A DNA stretch of 64,000 bases from Pseudozobellia sp. WGM2 (GTDB lineage Bacteria > Bacteroidota > Bacteroidia > Flavobacteriales > Flavobacteriaceae). The stretch lies in contig NZ_JADNYK010000005.1 of assembly GCF_017810075.1 (NCBI RefSeq), forward strand, positions 310,001 to 374,000, written 5' to 3'. This document shows positions 7,904-16,142 of this stretch, one piece after another. The notes beneath the pieces are model-generated. The model saw nothing but the letters and a program-made list of their open reading frames with translations. It was not told where the DNA came from and made no database searches. Position 1 is the first letter of the stretch, and each line of letters starts with the position of its first letter. The position numbers were made by a program, and so were the translations under genes.

Positions 7904-8983
7904 TTAGAACGAATAGATGGCTGCCAATACAAAAGAAGTAAGACCTCCCATTGGCATTCCGTCAGAATCTATAAATACTTCTTCTGAAGCACTATCCAAT
8001 CTTAATTCTGGCTTAATCATTAAATCTCCAATAGTAGCGCTACCTGTTAGGGTTACGGCAAATACGCTAGCATCACCATCGGCATCACTACCACCGACTG
8101 CACCGAAGAAATCTGTCTCAGCAAAATACTCACCTCTAAGTCCGATACTGAAATTGTCAGAAGTAGCTAACTGAGGATAAACGGCAACACCGGCAAAACT
8201 ACCAACACCATCTTCTTCATCACCATCAAAATATGCGGCGTTCAAACCAAGAAAGAAAGTATCTGAAAGGTCAAAACCACCAGTGAAATCTACTTCGTAA
8301 GAACCGTTGTCTATCAAAAGGTTCAAGTACTGCCCGCTATAGCCTAATTGAGCACCCCATGCATATTGACCGGTCGGGTTGAATTCTGTCAAATCTGTTG
8401 GGTTCATTACAGCCAACATTAAACTAAAGTCATCAGATAGTGCAAAGTCAGCTTTTAAACCTGTGTGCGAGAATGGTCCGTAAGAGAAAAGATAAGAAGT
8501 ACTGTAGTTGAAATTTGCTACAGGAGAAATTACCTCATACCCTAAGAATGTATTGAAGTTACCAAAGGTAAGGGTTACGGCATCGGAAACATTCCAATAC
8601 GCATATAATTGGTTTACGATGTTTCCGGTAGCGGAATACATTGGAGATGCAAAGATGGCATCAGTACCTCTTGGGCCAAAAACCAAATCGGCTACAAAAC
8701 CAACTTTCTCACCTTCATACGCTCCAATAACGTTGGCCATACCTAGCGCAAAACCTGGAAGGTTGGCGAAAGATGAGCCAGGAGCTGTAACTGGTAAACC
8801 AGTACTATCGTCAAAACTATTATCACCATTCAAATTTGCTCTATAGTAGGCATCAATAGAGCCACTGAAAGAAAACTTAGAACCTTCTTCTTCCTCTTCT
8901 TGAGCAAATATTGCAGCCGATGAAAAAAGTAGAGTCAATAAAAATATATTTTTTAAGTACTTTGTATTTATAATCGCTTTCAT
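7904..8983 (-). CDS. outer-membrane beta-barrel porin linked to ammonium transport genes
   Basis: 359 residues with a Sec signal peptide ending near A-I-F-A-Q. The mature protein begins with a Glu-rich stretch and continues as alternating amphipathic strands ending in A-I-Y-S-F; the terminal Phe is the usual OMP signature. It resembles the Bacteroidota outer-membrane beta-barrel (BBP2-like) porins. It lies downstream of glnB-amt on the same strand, with a terminator-like hairpin and 160 bp between, so it is probably separately transcribed. The linkage suggests, but does not show, a role in passage of ammonium or other small nitrogen compounds across the outer membrane. Confidence 0.8.
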   Translation of the reverse strand: MKAIINTKYLKNIFLLTLLFSSAAIFAQEEEEEGSKFSFSGSIDAYYRANLNGDNSFDDSTGLPVTAPGSSFANLPGFALGMANVIGAYEGEKVGFVADLVFGPRGTDAIFASPMYSATGNIVNQLYAYWNVSDAVTLTFGNFNTFLGYEVISPVANFNYSTSYLFSYGPFSHTGLKADFALSDDFSLMLAVMNPTDLTEFNPTGQYAWGAQLGYSGQYLNLLIDNGSYEVDFTGGFDLSDTFFLGLNAAYFDGDEEDGVGSFAGVAVYPQLATSDNFSIGLRGEYFAETDFFGAVGGSDADGDASVFAVTLTGSATIGDLMIKPELRLDSASEEVFIDSDGMPMGGLTSFVLAAIYSF

Positions 8984-9080
8984 TTGAAATTTTTTAATTG
9001 TTAGTTTCCCAGTAGGGATGATTTAATTGAGAGACCCGATTCTTAATAATATTGTAGGTCTTTTGGTTAAAAGGGTTATT

Positions 9081-9113
9081 AAACGGAGCGTTCTGCCAAA
9101 CGCTCCGTTTTTG
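9081..9113. terminator. terminator downstream of amt
   Basis: Arms aaacggagcg and cgctccgttt (10 bp, perfect) with a ten-base loop. It lies 31 bp beyond the amt stop, between amt and the porin gene, both on the minus strand. The T run is better on the plus side, so minus-strand termination may be partial. Confidence 0.65.
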
Positions 9114-9143
9114 TATAATTTGAGTTAGGGGGTATTCCCTTTG

Positions 9144-10382
9144 TTAGTCATTAATGAAATCAGGGTATGCATCCATACCGTGCTCGTGAATGTCAAGACC
9201 TTCGATTTCTTCTTCTTTTGTAACTCTTAAGCCCATTATAGCTTTAAGAGCACCAAGTATTATAAAAGAACACACGACGCAGAATACACCTACGATCAAT
9301 ACACCGTACAATTGTGTCATGAACTGACCAGCGCCAGCTTTATCGCCGAAGAGACCTACGGCAAGAGTTCCCCAGATACCACAGATCAAGTGAACTGTAA
9401 CGGCACCAACGGGATCGTCAAGCTTTAATTTGTCAATAAGAGCTACCCCAAGTACGATAATCAAACCTGCCAAGAACCCAATTACCACTGCTTCGTTAGG
9501 TGACATTAAATCTGCACCGGCGGTAATACCTACCAAGCCACCTAGAATACCGTTTAAGAACATGGTAAGGTCAAGGTTTTTGTACATTATGGTCGAAAGA
9601 AGAAAGGCGCCTATTCCACCTGCGGCTGCGGCCAAACTAGTTGTTACTAAAACTAAAGAAGTTAATTCTGGGTCAGCTGAAAGAACTGATCCGCCGTTAA
9701 AGCCAAACCAGCCTAACCATAGGATTAAAACACCTGCTGTTGCCATCGGTATGCTATGCCCAGGAATCGCTTTTGGTTTTCCGCTTTCATCGAATTTTCC
9801 AATTCTAGAACCTAATAAGTAAACGGCAACCAATGCGGCCCATCCTCCAACGGAGTGAACTAAGGTTGAACCTGCGAAATCGTAGAATCCCCAAGAATCC
9901 AAGAATCCACCACCCCATTTCCAAGCACCTACTATAGGGTAGACAAGGCCAACGTAAACTACGGTAAAAATCATGAAAGCACCGATCTTGATTCGTTCTG
10001 CAACGGCACCTGAAACAATTGTTGCGGCAGTTGCGGCAAACATTCCTTGAAACAAGAAGTCTGTCCACCAAGTGTAACCGCCATCTGCGTAATCAGGGGT
10101 CATACCGCCTTCTGGGGCACTTATGCCGAAGCTATCTAAACTGAATTTGAAAATTCCCGAAGAACCTTCTTCAAAGCCCGGGTACATCATATTAAAACCC
10201 CATGCGTAGTATAAAAGAAGACCTACGGTGATTATAAATATGTTTTTAAAAAGAATGTTGATTGTATTTTTTTGTCTGGTCAAGCCAATTTCCAAAAAGG
10301 CGAAACCGGTATGCATGAAGAATACCAAAGCGGTAGCCAACATCATCCATACGTTGTTTGCTGTAAATAATCCTGCGTCCAT
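9144..10382 (-). CDS. amt: ammonium transporter
   Basis: 412 residues, 11 hydrophobic segments, Amt/MEP/Rh family. Recognisable signatures: FFMHTGFAFLEIGLTR at the N-terminus, AATAATIVSGAVAERI, and the twin pore histidines in TLVHSVGGWAAL and TVHLICGIWGTLAVG. Amt conducts ammonium into the cytoplasm and is gated by PII. The start lies 26 bp after the PII gene stop, so glnB-amt form the standard two-gene operon. The N-terminus has no long signal peptide. Control is most likely through the palindromes upstream of glnB. Confidence 0.96.
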   Translation of the reverse strand: MDAGLFTANNVWMMLATALVFFMHTGFAFLEIGLTRQKNTINILFKNIFIITVGLLLYYAWGFNMMYPGFEEGSSGIFKFSLDSFGISAPEGGMTPDYADGGYTWWTDFLFQGMFAATAATIVSGAVAERIKIGAFMIFTVVYVGLVYPIVGAWKWGGGFLDSWGFYDFAGSTLVHSVGGWAALVAVYLLGSRIGKFDESGKPKAIPGHSIPMATAGVLILWLGWFGFNGGSVLSADPELTSLVLVTTSLAAAAGGIGAFLLSTIMYKNLDLTMFLNGILGGLVGITAGADLMSPNEAVVIGFLAGLIIVLGVALIDKLKLDDPVGAVTVHLICGIWGTLAVGLFGDKAGAGQFMTQLYGVLIVGVFCVVCSFIILGALKAIMGLRVTKEEEIEGLDIHEHGMDAYPDFIND

Positions 10383-10408
10383 TTCTTAAAATTTTAGTTG
10401 TTGGTGGT

Positions 10409-10747
10409 TTAGTTGATTCCGGCCTGACCTGATTCTTTTGTCCTGATGCGGTATGCCTCAACTATTTCTGAGACGAAAACCTTACCATCACCTACATTGC
10501 CCGTGTAGGCGGTCTCTAAAATGGTACTGACCGTTTTTTCTACGAATTCATCCGATACTACAATTGAAAGGTATCTGCGTTGAATATCGCTGGTACTATA
10601 AGAAATGCCGCGATAGACATGACCTTGTTTTTCATTTCCAACTCCTGTTACATCCCAGTAACTAAAGAAGTTGACCTCGATTTCATGAAGTGCTTTTTTG
10701 ACTTCATCAAACTTGGATTTTCTGATAATTGCCTCGATTTGTTTCAT
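10409..10747 (-). CDS. glnB: P-II family nitrogen regulatory protein
   Basis: 112 residues, standard PII length. T-loop GHVYRGISY keeps both tyrosines (the Tyr46/Tyr51 pair of E. coli GlnB). The B-loop TGNVGDGKVFV and C-loop YRIRTKESGQAGI match ATP/2-oxoglutarate-binding PII proteins. PII senses 2-oxoglutarate and energy state and blocks Amt when nitrogen is plentiful. First gene of a glnB-amt pair; the symbol glnK would be equally defensible because of the amt linkage. Whether Tyr is modified in this lineage is not shown by sequence. Confidence 0.94.
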   Translation of the reverse strand: MKQIEAIIRKSKFDEVKKALHEIEVNFFSYWDVTGVGNEKQGHVYRGISYSTSDIQRRYLSIVVSDEFVEKTVSTILETAYTGNVGDGKVFVSEIVEAYRIRTKESGQAGIN

Positions 10748-10769
10748 AATTTGATTATTGAATTCGAGT

Positions 10770-10777
10770 CAAATATA
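10770..10777 (-). promoter_or_regulatory. -7 box of the glnB-amt operon
   Basis: TATATTTG on the minus strand is an exact TAnnTTTG match. It would place the transcription start near 10763-10767. No TTG is found at -33; instead, the palindrome at 10795-10810 is centred near -40, a place typical for an activator that replaces a weak -33 element. Confidence 0.6.
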
Positions 10778-10794
10778 TGTTAAAAAAATTAACA

Positions 10795-10810
10795 CCCTAA
10801 AATTTTAGGG
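10795..10810. promoter_or_regulatory. 16-bp perfect palindrome upstream of glnB (candidate nitrogen-control operator)
   Basis: CCCTAAAATTTTAGGG is a perfect inverted repeat centred about 25 bp upstream of the -7 box. A second, related dyad lies 53 bp farther upstream (10846-10866). Confidence 0.55.
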
Positions 10811-10845
10811 GTCTTTGATTGTATTTTTATATTTATTATAATTAT

Positions 10846-10866
10846 ACCCCCTTAAATTTTGGGGGT
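10846..10866. promoter_or_regulatory. second C5/G5 dyad upstream of glnB
   Basis: Arms ACCCCC and GGGGGT flank an AT core TTAAATTTT. It resembles the palindrome at 10795-10810 (CCC, A/T core, GGG). Centre-to-centre spacing of about 53 bp is close to five helical turns. A third, weaker arrangement, CACC and GGGTG around an AT core, is at 10922-10948. Confidence 0.45.
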
Positions 10867-11038
10867 GCATAATTTGAAGTGATATATTATGGATTATTGA
10901 TTTTCAGAATTCAATAAAAATCACCGAAAATTGAAAATAGGGGGGGTGTAAACCTATAACTTTGATAAAAGCTAAGGATTAGGGTATTTTTCTTGAATTT
11001 TTGTTAAATTATTCGAAGATGTTGAGCTATTGTTATAG

Positions 11039-11425
11039 TTATAACAATTTCGCAAACCACAACCCTAGGGCTATAGCTGCAATGCCAACGGCAATACTAC
11101 TTATGGTATAGATGAAGAAATAAAACAGGTCTCCAGAGGTAAGTAGTGAATGTTTTTCAAAAGCAAAAGTGGAGAATGTGGTAAATCCACCGCAGAAACC
11201 AGTAGCCAATAAAAGTGTCTGGTTTTCAGATAAGTAATTTCCTTTACTTGATAGACCCAAAATTAGACCTATCAATAAACAACCTACAATATTGGCCAAA
11301 AAGGTACCAAAGAAAAAGTGGGTGGAGTAATTGTTAAGGTTTTTTGATATCAAGAACCTTAACAGGCTTCCGATACCTCCGCCAAAGAAAACAAGAAGAA
11401 ATTGTTTCATTGACGCAAAATACAC
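11039..11425 (-). CDS. crcB: fluoride efflux channel CrcB/Fluc
   Basis: 128 residues, the normal size of a Fluc subunit, with four hydrophobic segments. Signatures GGGIGSLLRF near the N-terminus, GTFLANIVGCLLIG, and GFCGGFTTFSTFAFE are those of the family; the Phe residues of the fluoride pore and the conserved Asn are present. Fluc works as an antiparallel dimer exporting fluoride. No fluoride riboswitch could be recognised upstream, and the neighbours are unrelated. Confidence 0.93.
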   Translation of the reverse strand: MYFASMKQFLLVFFGGGIGSLLRFLISKNLNNYSTHFFFGTFLANIVGCLLIGLILGLSSKGNYLSENQTLLLATGFCGGFTTFSTFAFEKHSLLTSGDLFYFFIYTISSIAVGIAAIALGLWFAKLL

Positions 11426-11545
11426 AATGAAGCAATTATAGAGTGCTCTTTAATTAATAAATTTTAATAGGAGACTATTACTTTTATTTCTGTAAATCAA
11501 AAAATCTTAACCCATTACGGGTTAACAGCAATAGGATTGGATGAA

Positions 11546-11725
11546 TTATACGGCCTTCTTAAGTTTCGAAGAATTCGATTGTAAAGGATAAATTTTTGAA
11601 GATTCAGAGTTCGACAGGTCTTCCTGTGCTTTCTTGCCTCCGTTCGATACCCCGCTTAAACTGAAAACCATGAAGATGGCATTCGCTCCGATCAAGACTA
11701 GTAATATGGTAAAAAATGTCATCAT
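11546..11725 (-). CDS. small single-pass membrane protein, 59 residues
   Basis: ORF of 59 codons read from ATGATG on the minus strand. The N-terminal 20 residues (MMTFFTILLVLIGANAIFMV) form one hydrophobic segment, followed by a polar, Ser/Lys-rich tail ending in KLKKAV. The design, one membrane helix then a basic tail, resembles the 31-residue ORF at 27861 (MTTFFGILFLLLIVNIVLF). No family is recognised. The region of 410 bp between crcB and the next small gene is otherwise empty, which supports it being real. Confidence 0.6.
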   Translation of the reverse strand: MMTFFTILLVLIGANAIFMVFSLSGVSNGGKKAQEDLSNSESSKIYPLQSNSSKLKKAV

Positions 11726-11839
11726 TTGTTTGCCCCTTTCATAAACAACGTAAAATTGTTCTATTTGTTATGTTATACGGTAGAATATAATTTTTAGACT
11801 ACTACAAGAATAACTTTTAGGAGTACATGTGAGAAGTTG

Positions 11840-12028
11840 TTAATTTCTCAAGGAATATTTAAGAAAAACTAAAACACCTATAAAAATTATGAATGACAAG
11901 GCAACCCAAATAACACCTCGGTAATTCTTTTCATGAAGTTTTTTGTCTTTCTTATAGGAGAAATAGATGACGATAACGAAAGCTATAAAAAAAAGTACGG
12001 CAAAAATGATTTGTCCCGTCGTGAACAT
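11840..12028 (-). CDS. small two-helix membrane protein
   Basis: 62 residues with hydrophobic segments at about 7-23 and 41-57, separated by a basic loop (SYKKDKKLHEKNYRG). A protein of this layout, starting near M-T-T-G-Q-I-I-F, occurs widely in Flavobacteriaceae as far as I recall; function is unknown. It lies alone, divergent from the MazG-like gene at 12104. Confidence 0.7.
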   Translation of the reverse strand: MFTTGQIIFAVLFFIAFVIVIYFSYKKDKKLHEKNYRGVIWVALSFIIFIGVLVFLKYSLRN

Positions 12029-12103
12029 ATTGAGTATTTTAGGCGAATTTAAGCTTTAGATTATATTTTTAATGCAATTATTGTAGAATAAAACTTCTGT
12101 AAA

Positions 12104-12493
12104 ATGAAAAGTAAAATTAGTGCAGTCGAACTATTTCACAAATCTTTTGGCCTAGGTGTTTCCGAAAGTATTCAAGCTGATTTAGGGGCTGCAAAAAATA
12201 TGCTCCGTTTTAATTTGATGGATGAAGAGAATAAAGAATATCTAGAGGCGGCTAATAACAACGATTTAGTTGAAGTTGCCGATGCTTTGGGTGATATGCT
12301 TTATATATTGTGCGGTACCATTTTAGAACATGGCATGCAGTACAAGATAGAAGAGGTATTCGATGAAATTCAACGAAGCAACATGAGTAAGCTTGGGGCC
12401 GATGGAAAACCGATCTATCGTGAAGATGGCAAAGTCTTAAAAGGGCCTAATTATTTCAAACCCGATATTTTAAAGATATTGGAGCGGTCTTAA
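12104..12493 (+). CDS. MazG-like/phosphoribosyl-ATP pyrophosphohydrolase-fold NTP hydrolase
   Basis: 129 residues, all-alpha NTP-PPase type. The metal-binding pattern is visible as ENKEYLEAA then, after a short stretch, DLVEVADALGDMLYI, i.e. E-x-x-E-x(13)-E-x-x-D. The C-terminal SNMSKLGADGKPIYREDGKV is also seen in phage and bacterial relatives annotated as HisE-like. The enzyme is expected to hydrolyse nucleoside triphosphates to monophosphate and PPi; the nucleotide is unknown. The gene is monocistronic and convergent with ilvE. Confidence 0.8.
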   Translation: MKSKISAVELFHKSFGLGVSESIQADLGAAKNMLRFNLMDEENKEYLEAANNNDLVEVADALGDMLYILCGTILEHGMQYKIEEVFDEIQRSNMSKLGADGKPIYREDGKVLKGPNYFKPDILKILERS

Positions 12494-12531
12494 TTGGGTT
12501 GTCTCTTTTCAAGCGAAGAAGTTCGAATAAA

Positions 12532-12564
12532 AAAAATGCCGACTGCAGAATGGTCGGCATTTTT
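12532..12564. terminator. bidirectional terminator between MazG-like gene and ilvE
   Basis: Twelve-base arms aaaaatgccgac and gtcggcattttt with a nine-base loop; A run before and T run after make it work in both directions. Confidence 0.85.
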
Positions 12565-12587
12565 GAAATAATTACTTAAGAGGTCGA

Positions 12588-13652
12588 TTAGAGACCATGT
12601 CTCCACCCAAACGGATCTTCGGCTCTATTGTACTGAATATCTGTAATTCGTTTTTTGAGACGGGTCGCATAGCTTTTCTCTAATTCGGGTAAATCGTAAT
12701 CGACATCTCTGTGACCAAATGTAGAAATAGGTGAAATTACAGCAGCAGTGCCTGCACCGAACATCTCTTTGAGGCGACCGTTTTTGGCAGCTTCGACTAC
12801 TTCATTCACAGTTATTTTTCGAACTTCGGTATTAATACCTTCGTCTTCGGCTATCTGAAGAATACTCTTTCGGGTAATGCCATCAAGAATTCGGTCACTT
12901 GTCGGGCCGGTAATTAATGTGTCGTCAATTCGAATAAATATATTCATGGCCCCCGCTTCCTCAATATATTCGTGATTGTTATCGTCCGTCCAAATAACTT
13001 GGCTGTACCCTTTTTTGGCGGCCAATTGCGTGGGGTAGAACTGCCCCGCATAGTTACCTCCTGCCTTGGCATACCCAACACCACCATTTGCCGATCGAGA
13101 ATATTTTTCTTCAATCAATACTTTCACTTTTCCTGAGAAATAAGAACCTGATGGGGCAAGACAGATAATAAATTTATATTCATCTGCCGGTGAAGCATGA
13201 AAGCCCTTACCTGAAGCAAAAATAAACGGACGAATATATAAAGAACTGCCATCTTTTTGAGGAATCCAAGCTTCTTCAAGTTCTACCAATGCCTTTAAGC
13301 CTTCCATGAAATATTCTTCCGGAATTTCTGGAATAGCCATTCTATTAGCTGAAATGTTCAGACGTTTATGATTGTCAAAAGGTCTGAAAAACCAAATTTT
13401 GTTGGCTGTATCCTTATACGCCTTCATTCCTTCAAAAATGGATTGACCGTAGTGGAAAATTTTCGCAGATGGCTCTAGACTAATCGGCTGATATGGAGTT
13501 ATTTTTGGTGTTTCCCATGCTCCATTTCTAAAATCGCACACCAACATATGATCGGTGAACACGCTACCAAACGCCAAATTGTCAAAATCAACTTGATCTA
13601 TTTTTGAGGTCTTAACTTTTTCAATGCTTATTTTTTGCGTGATGGTATTCAT
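12588..13652 (-). CDS. ilvE: branched-chain amino acid aminotransferase
   Basis: 354 residues, the longer type-II BCAT form common in Bacteroidota. It is a fold-type IV PLP enzyme that transaminates Leu, Ile and Val. FHYGQSIFEGMKAYK and the region YAKAGGNYAGQ contain the PLP-binding Lys (Lys196); EEAGAMNIFIRI and DGITRKSIL further match the family. The cofactor phosphate site near GAGTAAVISP is intact. Monocistronic, closed by the terminator at 12532-12564, and divergent from the DUF4920 gene. Confidence 0.95.
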   Translation of the reverse strand: MNTITQKISIEKVKTSKIDQVDFDNLAFGSVFTDHMLVCDFRNGAWETPKITPYQPISLEPSAKIFHYGQSIFEGMKAYKDTANKIWFFRPFDNHKRLNISANRMAIPEIPEEYFMEGLKALVELEEAWIPQKDGSSLYIRPFIFASGKGFHASPADEYKFIICLAPSGSYFSGKVKVLIEEKYSRSANGGVGYAKAGGNYAGQFYPTQLAAKKGYSQVIWTDDNNHEYIEEAGAMNIFIRIDDTLITGPTSDRILDGITRKSILQIAEDEGINTEVRKITVNEVVEAAKNGRLKEMFGAGTAAVISPISTFGHRDVDYDLPELEKSYATRLKKRITDIQYNRAEDPFGWRHGL

Positions 13653-13757
13653 AGTTTCTGATTTAAAGGATTAAAAATACCATTTTATCAGCACCTGTTC
13701 TTTATTTTTCATTCAAAAATGACCAGTTTTGCATATCAACAGTAATTTTTATCGGAT

Positions 13758-14261
13758 ATGAAACGATTTAACATTTTACTTGTGTTTTTGGTGTTGTTTT
13801 TTGCTTGCAAAGAGGAGAAAAAAGAGGCCCCTGAACAGAACGGAAAGAATGTAACTGAGAATTATCAGGGTTTTGGCGAAAAGTTTGACTCTTCAAATTT
13901 TAATTCTACTAAAGAGATGTCTGACAGATATCGTGAAATGAAGGTGGCAGACACTGTTCAAACTAAATTTAAAGCTAAGGTAGTAGATGTCTGCAAGGCA
14001 AAAGGTTGTTGGATGAAACTTCAACTTGAACATGGAAAGGAGGCTATGGTCCGATTTAAAGATTATGGTTTTTTCGTACCAAAAGATATAACGGGCAAAG
14101 AGGTAATTGTTGGTGGGCTCGCGTTTGTTGAAGAGATGAGCATTGACGACCAAAGACATTATGCCTTAGACACGGGCAAATCAAAAGAAGAGATTGAAGA
14201 AATAAACAGACCGCTGACCACTTTTGGGTTTGAGGCAGAAGGTGTTTTATTATTAGACTAA
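13758..14261 (+). CDS. DUF4920 domain-containing lipoprotein
   Basis: 167 residues. Signal ends in L-F-F-A-C (Cys17). The rest is a DUF4920 domain: FGEKFDSSNF at the start, KAKVVDVCKAKGCWMKLQ with two Cys, KDYGFFVPKD, and the closing FGFEAEGVLL. The C-x4-C pair followed by W is typical of the family. Function not established. The methyltransferase gene mnmD starts 18 bp downstream, so the two are probably co-transcribed. Confidence 0.88.
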   Translation: MKRFNILLVFLVLFFACKEEKKEAPEQNGKNVTENYQGFGEKFDSSNFNSTKEMSDRYREMKVADTVQTKFKAKVVDVCKAKGCWMKLQLEHGKEAMVRFKDYGFFVPKDITGKEVIVGGLAFVEEMSIDDQRHYALDTGKSKEEIEEINRPLTTFGFEAEGVLLLD

Positions 14262-14279
14262 CCACTTTTCAAGCTATAA

Positions 14280-14942
14280 TTGAAACGAAAAATTATTACC
14301 ACGGGCGATGGTTCTAAAACCATACAAATATCAGATTGGAATGAGCAATACCACTCTAAACATGGTGCTATACAAGAAGCTTATCACGTATTTATTGAAA
14401 TGGGTCTTTCTTTATTTGCTGATCGTGAACTTTCAATATTGGAAATCGGTTTCGGTACAGGTTTAAATGCTTTCATTACTTTTTTAGAGGCTGAAAAAAG
14501 AAGTTTGGTGATCAATTATAATGGGGTCGAGAAGTTTCCTGTTTCTGTAGAGGAAGTGCAACAACTCAATTATGTTTCTGAACTAAAAGCAGAAAATTAT
14601 GAGGACCTGTTTTCAAGGATGCATGACTCACCTTGGGAGCGAGATAATCTAATTTCAGAAAACTTTCGATTGACCAAGCGACAGCTTGATTTCAACGAAA
14701 TCGATGGTGCAGAAAGGTATGACCTGATATACTTCGATGCTTTTGGTGCAAGGGTTCAACCTGAACTTTGGACGGAAGATATTTTCTCAAGAATGTATGG
14801 TGTATTAAAATTGGAAGGGGTACTCGTTACCTACGCGGCGAAAGGTAGTGTTCGAAGGGCGATGCAAGCCGTAGGTTTTGAGGTGGAGAGATTACCGGGG
14901 CCGCCAGGTAAGCGTGAGATGTTAAGGGCCGTGAAGCACTAA
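14280..14942 (+). CDS. mnmD: tRNA 5-methylaminomethyl-2-thiouridine methyltransferase (MnmD-type)
   Basis: 220 residues, corresponding to the methyltransferase half of E. coli MnmC but free-standing, as usual in this phylum. It completes mnm5s2U34 in tRNA. SAM-binding LSILEIGFGTGLNAFITFLE is clear; DWNEQYHSKHGAIQEAYHVF near the N-terminus and IYFDAFGARVQPELWT later are family signatures. The only start that includes the conserved N-terminus is TTG at 14280; no ATG precedes the conserved part in frame. The oxidoreductase half of MnmC is absent here. Confidence 0.9.
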   Translation: MKRKIITTGDGSKTIQISDWNEQYHSKHGAIQEAYHVFIEMGLSLFADRELSILEIGFGTGLNAFITFLEAEKRSLVINYNGVEKFPVSVEEVQQLNYVSELKAENYEDLFSRMHDSPWERDNLISENFRLTKRQLDFNEIDGAERYDLIYFDAFGARVQPELWTEDIFSRMYGVLKLEGVLVTYAAKGSVRRAMQAVGFEVERLPGPPGKREMLRAVKH

Positions 14943-15033
14943 TTTTTCAATATAAAAAGTTAATTAAAAGGCAGTTATGTCTTAAATTTAACAATGCCTT
15001 GGCGGTTTGTGTTAAATCGAAATTAAAAGCACA

Positions 15034-15062
15034 TTGCTTGACACCACAATGCGCTATATTTG
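15034..15062 (+). promoter_or_regulatory. promoter of the TIGR01777 epimerase gene
   Basis: TTG at 15034-15036, 18 bases, then TATATTTG at 15055-15062: an excellent Bacteroidota promoter. The ATG begins only five bases after the -7 box, so the mRNA is predicted to be leaderless or nearly so. Confidence 0.7.
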
Positions 15063-15066
15063 ATAC

Positions 15067-16029
15067 ATGAGAATACTGATTACAGGTGCTACAGGGCTTG
15101 TGGGAAGAGAAATTGTGAAGCAGTGCCATGCTCGTGACATTTCAATAAATTATTTAACTACAAGTAAAGATAAGATTGCCTCAAAAGATGATTACAAGGG
15201 CTTTTATTGGAACCCAAGTTCTAATAAAATAGACCTGAATTGTTTTGAGGGGGTCTCTGCAATTATCAATCTGGCAGGGGCTTCGATTTCACAACGGTGG
15301 ACGCCGAAAAATAAGAAGAGAATACTTGCGAGTAGAATCGATTCGCTTAGAACTTTGCACAGGGGTTTAAAGGAATTTGGCGCAGATAGTATAACTTCTT
15401 TCGTTTCAGCTTCTGCAATTGGCATTTACCCAGACTCTTTGACGAATTACTATACTGAGGAGAACCAAGAGGTAGATGATAGTTTTTTGGGTAAAGTGGC
15501 CGAAACTTGGGAACATGAAATCGATAAGTTTTTATATTTTCCATTCAATGTAACTAAAATTCGAATTGGCTTGGTATTATCTGCAGACGGTGGCGCCTTG
15601 CCTGAAATGGCCAAACCGATTAAAAATTATGTAGGTGCCGCCTTCGGTAGTGGCAATCAATGGCAGTCTTGGATTCACGTATCAGACTTAGCCCGAATGT
15701 TCATCTTTTCAATTGAGAACCAATTGGTAGGGGTCTTCAATGGGGTTGCGCCCAATCCGGTAAACAATAATAAATTGGTCAAAGAAATTGCCAGTGCACT
15801 AAAGAGACCGTTGTTTTTACCCAATATACCGCATTTTGCAATGAAATTGATTTTGGGTCAAATGTCGTATTTATTATTCGCTAGTCAACGGGTAAGCAGT
15901 AAGAAGATAGAAGAAGAGGGTTTTCAGTTTAACTACACAAATGTCTGTATGGCTTTAAGGCAAATTTATCAGCATGCTTCGCAAGAGAAAACTTCGAAGG
16001 TTTCGTACAGCAACGAATACAGTTCTTAA
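15067..16029 (+). CDS. TIGR01777 family NAD(P)-dependent epimerase-like oxidoreductase
   Basis: 320 residues. Extended-SDR fold: the nucleotide-binding Gly motif ITGATGLVGREIV is at the very N-terminus, and AIINLAGASISQRWTPKNKK is the hallmark of the YfcH/TIGR01777 group. SWIHVSDLARMFIF and the C-terminal DUF1731 domain (FNGVAPNPVNNNKLVKEIA...) are present, though the last residues are shorter than usual. Substrate unknown. It is monocistronic and ends with a strong terminator. The start codon lies almost on the predicted transcription start. Confidence 0.9.
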   Translation: MRILITGATGLVGREIVKQCHARDISINYLTTSKDKIASKDDYKGFYWNPSSNKIDLNCFEGVSAIINLAGASISQRWTPKNKKRILASRIDSLRTLHRGLKEFGADSITSFVSASAIGIYPDSLTNYYTEENQEVDDSFLGKVAETWEHEIDKFLYFPFNVTKIRIGLVLSADGGALPEMAKPIKNYVGAAFGSGNQWQSWIHVSDLARMFIFSIENQLVGVFNGVAPNPVNNNKLVKEIASALKRPLFLPNIPHFAMKLILGQMSYLLFASQRVSSKKIEEEGFQFNYTNVCMALRQIYQHASQEKTSKVSYSNEYSS

Positions 16030-16048
16030 TAAAATTCATTTAAAACAT

Positions 16049-16075
16049 AAATCCGCCAATTGGCGGATTTTTTTT
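16049..16075 (+). terminator. terminator of the epimerase gene
   Basis: Perfect 22-base palindrome with arms aaatccgccaa and ttggcggattt, followed by a T run to 16075. Confidence 0.9.
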
Positions 16076-16142
16076 CTTATAAAATAGTCTTGCTCCTCTT
16101 TCAAGTTGTACCATTCCAAAACGCATAACTTTTAATGACATT

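Larger units (their letters stand above)
10748..11038. other. regulatory intergenic region upstream of glnB
   Basis: 291 bp, very AT-rich apart from isolated C/G runs. Besides the -7 box and two palindromes listed separately, it carries a run of seven G at 10940-10946. No ORF is supported on either strand; crcB ends at its far side on the minus strand. Confidence 0.6.

Noticed and set aside
9430-9822. Long plus-strand ORF opposite amt
   Set aside because: Shadow of amt codon use; no promoter and amt is unambiguous. The same applies to long ORFs opposite the porin, nusB, pepT and receptor genes.
11426-11545. Fluoride riboswitch for crcB
   Set aside because: The DNA upstream of crcB (minus strand) does not show the conserved pseudoknot core; it is simply AT-rich.
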